Source: Deltaproteobacteria bacterium
Lineage (GTDB): Bacteria > UBA10199 > DSSB01
DNA: 8,744 bases
Direction: 5' to 3'
NCBI GenBank assembly: GCA_021414045.1
Contig: JAIOPF010000217.1
Coordinates: 1 to 8,744 of the forward strand
Shown: piece by piece, positions 5,211 through 8,744 of the stretch
Position numbering within the stretch: the first letter of the stretch is position 1
Layout of the letters: each line of letters begins with the position of its first letter
Notes under the pieces: generated by a model
What the model was told of the DNA's origin: nothing
The model's input: only the letters and a program-made list of their open reading frames with translations
Databases searched by the model: none
Position numbers and translations under genes: made by a program

Positions 5211-8200
5211 TTACTTTTTCTTGCGGCGGATCAATCCGAAGACCGCGCCCGGGATCAGCATCATGCCGAAGGGCAGCATGTTTTGCATGCCCATCGCGCC
5301 GAACTGATTCAGGCTACAACCGTTACCTTCCAACATCGGGAAGAAACTGGTGCCGGGAGTCGGATCGCAGGCGTCGCCGATGCCGTCTTTATCCGCGTCC
5401 GCCTGGTCGGCGTTCGGGACGGTCGGGCAATTGTCGACGTTGTCGGGGATACCGTCGCCGTCTTGATCGCCCGTGTTGTTACCCGGGGTCGGGTCGCAGG
5501 CATCACCCAGTCCATCGTGATCCGTGTCTTTCTGGTCGGTGTTCGGGATCACTCGGCAGTTGTCGATCGGGACACCGTTGTGACCATCGGGGATTCCGTC
5601 GTTATCCGAGTCGGTATCCTGGAAGTCCGGGGTACCATCACCGTCCGTATCGGTCGGAGGCGTATTCGGATCGTCGTCGTTGTCCTCTTCGTCGTCGGGG
5701 ATGCCGTCGTCATCCGAGTCGTGATCGCGGAAGTCGGGGGTGCCGTCACCATCCGTGTCCACCGGAGGAGTATTGACGTCGCCGTCGCCTTCCTCGTCGT
5801 GGTCGGAGATGTGGTCGCCATCCGAGTCCGTATCACCCGCATCGGGCGTACCGTCGCCGTCGGTGTCGGTCCCCGTGGGGCCTTCGCCGGAATCCGGATC
5901 GGGATCGCCGTTCAGGTTGTCGTCGCAGATGTTGTCGCCGTCGGCGTCACCGGCCAAGCAGATCGGATCCGCGGGCGTGGTGGCGTCATCGGTGTTCGAG
6001 GGCAGGCTGTCGCCCACGATGTTGGTCGCGATGACCCGGTAGCAGTAGCTATGGGCATCATCGACGGTATTGTCGAAGAAGGTGACCGTCGTTCCGCTGC
6101 CAAGCACCGCGGGAACCGTCGCGATATCGCTGAACGGATTTGCCGCGCTGCAGAGGCCGTCGGCACGCTGAACCACGAAGTGGTCTTCGTTGTTCGAGGT
6201 GTCGGTCCAGGTGACCTTGACCGAATGCGGGCCCTGAGGAGTCGCCGTCAAGTCGATCGGCGTGTTCGGGACGACCACCGGGATGGGCAGGGTCGAACCG
6301 TCGTCGATCGTGCTGTAAGGCGAGTCGCCGGCTGCATTGGTGGCTTTCACCCGATAGCAGAAGGTCGAGTTCGCGGGCAGGCCCAGGTCATGGTACTGGA
6401 CGCCGCCGCCGACTCCGGCGCTAGCCGGGAGATTGGCGATCGGGGCGAAGGGGTTGCCGTCGGCGCAGGCGCCGGGGGCCCTTTCGAGGACGAAGCCGTT
6501 CTCGTTGTCGGAGGCATCGAAGAATTGGACGTCGATGCGGCTGCTGGTGACGCCGTCCGCCTGGAGGTTAATCGGGGCGACCGGGATGGTCACGGGAGTC
6601 GGCAAGGTCGTGGCATCGTCGATGTTCGAGTAGTTGCCGTTGCCGACGCCGTTGAAAGGCCGCACTCGATAGCAGTACTTGGTGTTCGCGGTCAGACCCG
6701 TGTCATGGTACAGCGTCGTGTTCGGTCCCACGATCGCGATTTCCGAGAAACCGAGACCAAGGTTGCAGCTAGCGTCGATCGAACGCTCGATCTTGTAGCC
6801 GTCTTCATTGGTCGCGTTGTCGGTCCAGTTCACGTCGATCTGGCTCGAGGACACCGCCACCGCCGTCAGGTTGGTCGCAGCGGTCGGAACCGTCGAAGGG
6901 ATGCCGAAAGTCGTCGCATCATCGACGTTGGAGAAGCTGCTGGTCCCGACGCCGTTCTTCGCACGCACTTTGTAGCAGTACAAGGTGGAGGGCGTTAGGC
7001 CGGTGTCGACGAAGCTGGTCGTGTTGGCCGGGATGGTATCCGTCAACAAGGCGAAGCTCGAGCAGTTACCCACCGAACGCCAGAGTTCGAAGGCGGTTTC
7101 GTTGTTGGAATTATCCACCCAGTTCACATCGATCTGCGTGCTGCTGATAGCCGTCGCGATCAAGTGAGTCGGGCTCGCGGGGATGTCCACGGGGGCCGTG
7201 AAGGTCTTCGCGTCATCCTTGTTGGAGTAATCCGAGAAGGTGAAACCCGCGAAGAAGGCACGAACACGGTAGCAATACGTGGTGTTCGAGGCCAGCGGAG
7301 GGGTCGGGACGCCGAGGTCGTGGTAGACCGTGACGTTGATACCCACCGTGGCGACTTCGTTGAAGGTCACATCCACACCAGGATTGGCGCAATCCAGGCC
7401 AGGGGCGCCGCGCTCGATCTTGTAACCCATCTCATCCGGGCAGTTGTCCACCCAATTGAGGTCGATCTGAGCCGAGGAGACGGCCGTGGCGATTAAGTTG
7501 GTCGGATGGCAGCCGCCGCCCGGGGTCGCAGTAGGAACCGGGGTCGCCGTCGGAGTCGGAAGCGGGCTAGGCGTGGCCGATCCACCTTCGCTTTGGCAGA
7601 ACTTGGTGCAGCCGTCTCCGCTGACGGTGTTGCCATCATCGCATTGCTCGCCAGGATTCAAGGCACCGTTGCCGCAAAGGCCCGGATTCTCAAGTTGGCA
7701 GCTGCTGTTGCAACCGTCGCTGTTGGTATTGTTGCCATCGTCGCATTGCTCGCCAGGGTTCAAGGAGCCGTTGCCGCAAAGGCCCGGATTCTCGAGTTGG
7801 CAAGTGGAGTTACAACCGTCGCCGTTGGTGTTGTTGCTATCATCGCATTGCTCACCAGGATTCAAGGAGCCGTTGCCGCAAAGGCCCGGATTCTCGAGTT
7901 GGCAGCTGCTATTGCAACCATCGCCGTTCGTAATATTGCCGTCATCGCATTGCTCGCCGACGTTCAAGGTACCGTTGCCGCATCCAGGAGTTGGAGTAGC
8001 CGTGGGGCCAGGAGTGGCCGTAGGACCAGGGGTCGGAGTAGCCGTGGGGCCAGGAGTGTCCGTAGGACCAGGAGTCGGAGTAGCCGTGGGGCCAGGAGTG
8101 GCCGTCGGCGTCGGAACCGGACTTGGAGTCGAAACTGTCGGCGTTTCCGGCGGAGGCGTCGGACGAGGGTCCGGAGAATCCGACGGAGTGTCGTGTAATT

Positions 8201-8744
8201 CGATCACACCCGAAAATTCGGAGGTGTTGATCACGGTCTCATCGCCGTCTTTCTGGGCGCGGGAGGCCAAAAGCGAAATCTTGACGCCGGCAGCCAAGTT
8301 GGTGCCGGTGATCAGCTTGGAAAAGCTCTTGGTGGTGCCAGGGGCGCCGGCGGGAAGGGTCACCTTATCGAGGAAGATCTTGCCTTCGCCGTGGGTATCG
8401 CCGTCGCTGGCCTTGACCGCGTAAATTTGGATCTCGGAACCCGCGGGACCGCGAGCTTGGATCACGTAGTTATTGGTGCCATAAGGCTCGGAACGAACCA
8501 TCGAGGGAAAATCCAAGCAGTCGTTCGGGCCGGAAGAGCAAGCGCCCGCGCCGGGACCCGTGGGACCGTCCGCCAGGATGTCGATGCCCAAGCCGGTGTT
8601 GTCATAAATGCTGTTGAATCCCAAATCATTGAAATGGTTCGAGGCTCCGCCGATGATCGAGATGCCTATCCCGCCGTTGTGCGAGATGTAGTTCTTCAAG
8701 AGGGGCGATCCACCCACCTTGTTCTTGGCGCCGTCGATGCGGAT
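5211..8744 (-). CDS. Large secreted multidomain surface protein, N-terminus outside window
   Basis: I do not recognise this as a named protein; the frame is open for 1177 codons from the right edge to TAA at 5211. The first in-window start-like codon (GTG at 8717) lies inside a conserved stretch and is not the true start. Domains in order: end of a right-handed parallel beta-helix (8744 to about 8560; [12 protein letters not shown] motif); a beta-rich domain (to about 8195); a Pro/Thr linker (7983-8192); four 34-residue Myxococcus-type cysteine-rich repeats (7575-7982); a short Pro/Thr linker; five fibronectin type III domains (5961-7511); an Asp-rich thrombospondin type 3-like region (about 5350-5960) expected to bind calcium; and a tail with GCSL, a Met-rich hydrophobic segment (5229-5279) and RRKKK. 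Many cysteines and Ca-binding repeats imply life outside the cytoplasm, probably anchored at the cell surface. Adhesion or matrix binding is plausible but unproven. It is a separate transcription unit from trmFO, with stem-loops after its stop. Confidence 0.88.
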   Translation of the reverse strand: MRIDGAKNKVGGSPLLKNYISHNGGIGISIIGGASNHFNDLGFNSIYDNTGLGIDILADGPTGPGAGACSSGPNDCLDFPSMVRSEPYGTNNYVIQARGPAGSEIQIYAVKASDGDTHGEGKIFLDKVTLPAGAPGTTKSFSKLITGTNLAAGVKISLLASRAQKDGDETVINTSEFSGVIELHDTPSDSPDPRPTPPPETPTVSTPSPVPTPTATPGPTATPTPGPTDTPGPTATPTPGPTATPGPTATPTPGCGNGTLNVGEQCDDGNITNGDGCNSSCQLENPGLCGNGSLNPGEQCDDSNNTNGDGCNSTCQLENPGLCGNGSLNPGEQCDDGNNTNSDGCNSSCQLENPGLCGNGALNPGEQCDDGNTVSGDGCTKFCQSEGGSATPSPLPTPTATPVPTATPGGGCHPTNLIATAVSSAQIDLNWVDNCPDEMGYKIERGAPGLDCANPGVDVTFNEVATVGINVTVYHDLGVPTPPLASNTTYCYRVRAFFAGFTFSDYSNKDDAKTFTAPVDIPASPTHLIATAISSTQIDVNWVDNSNNETAFELWRSVGNCSSFALLTDTIPANTTSFVDTGLTPSTLYCYKVRAKNGVGTSSFSNVDDATTFGIPSTVPTAATNLTAVAVSSSQIDVNWTDNATNEDGYKIERSIDASCNLGLGFSEIAIVGPNTTLYHDTGLTANTKYCYRVRPFNGVGNGNYSNIDDATTLPTPVTIPVAPINLQADGVTSSRIDVQFFDASDNENGFVLERAPGACADGNPFAPIANLPASAGVGGGVQYHDLGLPANSTFCYRVKATNAAGDSPYSTIDDGSTLPIPVVVPNTPIDLTATPQGPHSVKVTWTDTSNNEDHFVVQRADGLCSAANPFSDIATVPAVLGSGTTVTFFDNTVDDAHSYCYRVIATNIVGDSLPSNTDDATTPADPICLAGDADGDNICDDNLNGDPDPDSGEGPTGTDTDGDGTPDAGDTDSDGDHISDHDEEGDGDVNTPPVDTDGDGTPDFRDHDSDDDGIPDDEEDNDDDPNTPPTDTDGDGTPDFQDTDSDNDGIPDGHNGVPIDNCRVIPNTDQKDTDHDGLGDACDPTPGNNTGDQDGDGIPDNVDNCPTVPNADQADADKDGIGDACDPTPGTSFFPMLEGNGCSLNQFGAMGMQNMLPFGMMLIPGAVFGLIRRKKK
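5229..5315 (-). other. C-terminal Cys / hydrophobic / basic tail, probable sorting signal
   Basis: The last residues contain [10 protein letters not shown], then a hydrophobic stretch [17 protein letters not shown] and the end RRKKK (codons 5214-5228). The order motif, membrane segment, basic cluster is that of C-terminal sorting signals; MYXO-CTERM signals also use a Cys before the helix and are cut by myxosortases. The signature here differs from the published ones I know, and six of about 25 residues are Met. The assignment is by architecture, not by a profile match. Confidence 0.6.
5556..5867 (-). repeat. Three 108-nt repeats in the Asp-rich region
   Basis: Units begin at DTDGDGTPD at 5867, 5759 and 5651 on the minus strand; each full unit is 36 residues (DTDGDGTPD, an Asp-rich DSD block, an acidic stretch and NTPP). 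The third unit diverges after its second Asp block and leads into classical thrombospondin type 3 copies ([25 protein letters not shown]) that end near 5350. Confidence 0.8.
5961..7511 (-). repeat. Five tandem fibronectin type III domains
   Basis: Units lie at about 7182-7511, 6891-7181, 6585-6890, 6273-6584 and 5961-6272. Each carries the strand pattern of the fold: P-x-x-L-x-A, then a variant of IDVNW-x-D, a hydrophobic-x-x-x-R strand, and YCYRV (once FCYRV, once YCYKV) before a conserved S-x-x-DDA/G-x-T end. Every unit also has at least one Cys near its middle in addition to the YCY cysteine, so an intradomain disulfide is likely (inference). Confidence 0.85.
7575..7982 (-). repeat. Four 102-nt tandem repeats encoding Myxococcus-type cysteine-rich motifs
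   Basis: Units: 7881-7982, 7779-7880, 7677-7778 and 7575-7676. The protein unit is CGNG-x-LN-x-GEQCDD-x-N-x(3)-x-DGC-x(3)-CQ, followed by LENPGL in the first three. Each unit has four cysteines (CGNG, QCDD, DGC and CQ). The first three are highly alike at DNA level; the fourth has diverged at its end (SEGGSA). This is the cysteine-rich repeat first described in Myxococcus and common on deltaproteobacterial surface proteins. Confidence 0.92.
7987..8112 (-). repeat. Three 42-nt repeats encoding a Pro/Thr-rich linker
   Basis: Units 7987-8028, 8029-8070 and 8071-8112 are nearly identical for two and a half copies, giving a 14-residue unit built of [16 protein letters not shown] steps. The wider Pro/Thr linker spans 7983-8192. 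Such linkers are extended, resist proteases and are often glycosylated; the near identity at DNA level suggests recent copy-number change. Confidence 0.85.

Noticed and set aside
5190..6998. Plus-strand open frame of 602 codons opposite the surface protein
   Set aside because: Its Val/Arg/Gly-rich repetitive translation mirrors the Asp-rich and Fn3 repeats on the other strand. It has no independent start signal or domain.
7575..8112. Tandem repeats considered as a CRISPR-like array
   Set aside because: The repeats are contiguous, in frame and have no unique spacers; they encode cysteine-rich and Pro/Thr units.
7486..8424. Plus-strand repetitive frames (Pro/Ser or Ala/Arg rich) opposite the repeat arrays
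   Set aside because: They are shadows of the 42-nt and 102-nt arrays; the periodicity belongs to the minus-strand coding sequence.

Overview
The window reads as chromosomal DNA from a GC-rich Gram-negative bacterium of the deltaproteobacterial kind in the broad sense (Desulfobacterota, Myxococcota, Binatota or a related uncultured phylum). Three things point there. The folate-dependent TrmFO is present. The N-terminus of ArgB resembles Geobacter-type enzymes. A large surface protein carries Myxococcus-type cysteine-rich repeats (CGNG...GEQCDDGN...GDGC) and a Cys / hydrophobic / Arg-Lys tail. The placement is inference; no rRNA or species marker is present.

Every gene lies on the minus strand. 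Read in the direction of transcription (right to left) they are: a very large secreted multidomain protein whose N-terminus is outside the window (from the right edge to 5211); about 550 bases of non-coding DNA with several stem-loops (4661-5210); then a tight housekeeping cluster of trmFO (4660-3317), xerC (3320-2418), hslV (2333-1794), hslU (1779-433) and the first 112 codons of argB (338 to the left edge). trmFO and xerC overlap through a TTGA stop/start. hslV and hslU are 14 nt apart. xerC-hslV (84 nt) and hslU-argB (94 nt) are separated by short gaps that carry, respectively, a possible promoter with an unusual A/T palindrome and a GC-rich hairpin.

The cluster joins tRNA T-loop methylation (TrmFO), chromosome-dimer resolution (XerC), a two-component ATP-dependent protease (HslVU) and arginine biosynthesis (ArgB). 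The products do not form one pathway; the link is probably shared transcription. A sigma70-like promoter (CTGACA - 17 nt - TAGATT) sits so close to the trmFO ATG that the transcript would be leaderless, which fits the lack of a Shine-Dalgarno there. Two genes (xerC, hslV) are best started at TTG codons with good Shine-Dalgarno sequences.

The surface protein has, from N to C within the window: the end of a parallel beta-helix, a beta-rich domain, a Pro/Thr linker, four 34-residue cysteine-rich repeats, a second short Pro/Thr linker, five fibronectin type III domains each with extra cysteines, an Asp-rich thrombospondin type 3-like calcium-binding region, and a C-terminal tail that looks like a cysteine-containing sorting signal. 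The least explained parts are that tail and the non-coding island between the surface protein gene and trmFO. I saw no CRISPR array, tRNA, rRNA, insertion sequence or prophage, and no clearly novel multi-gene system.
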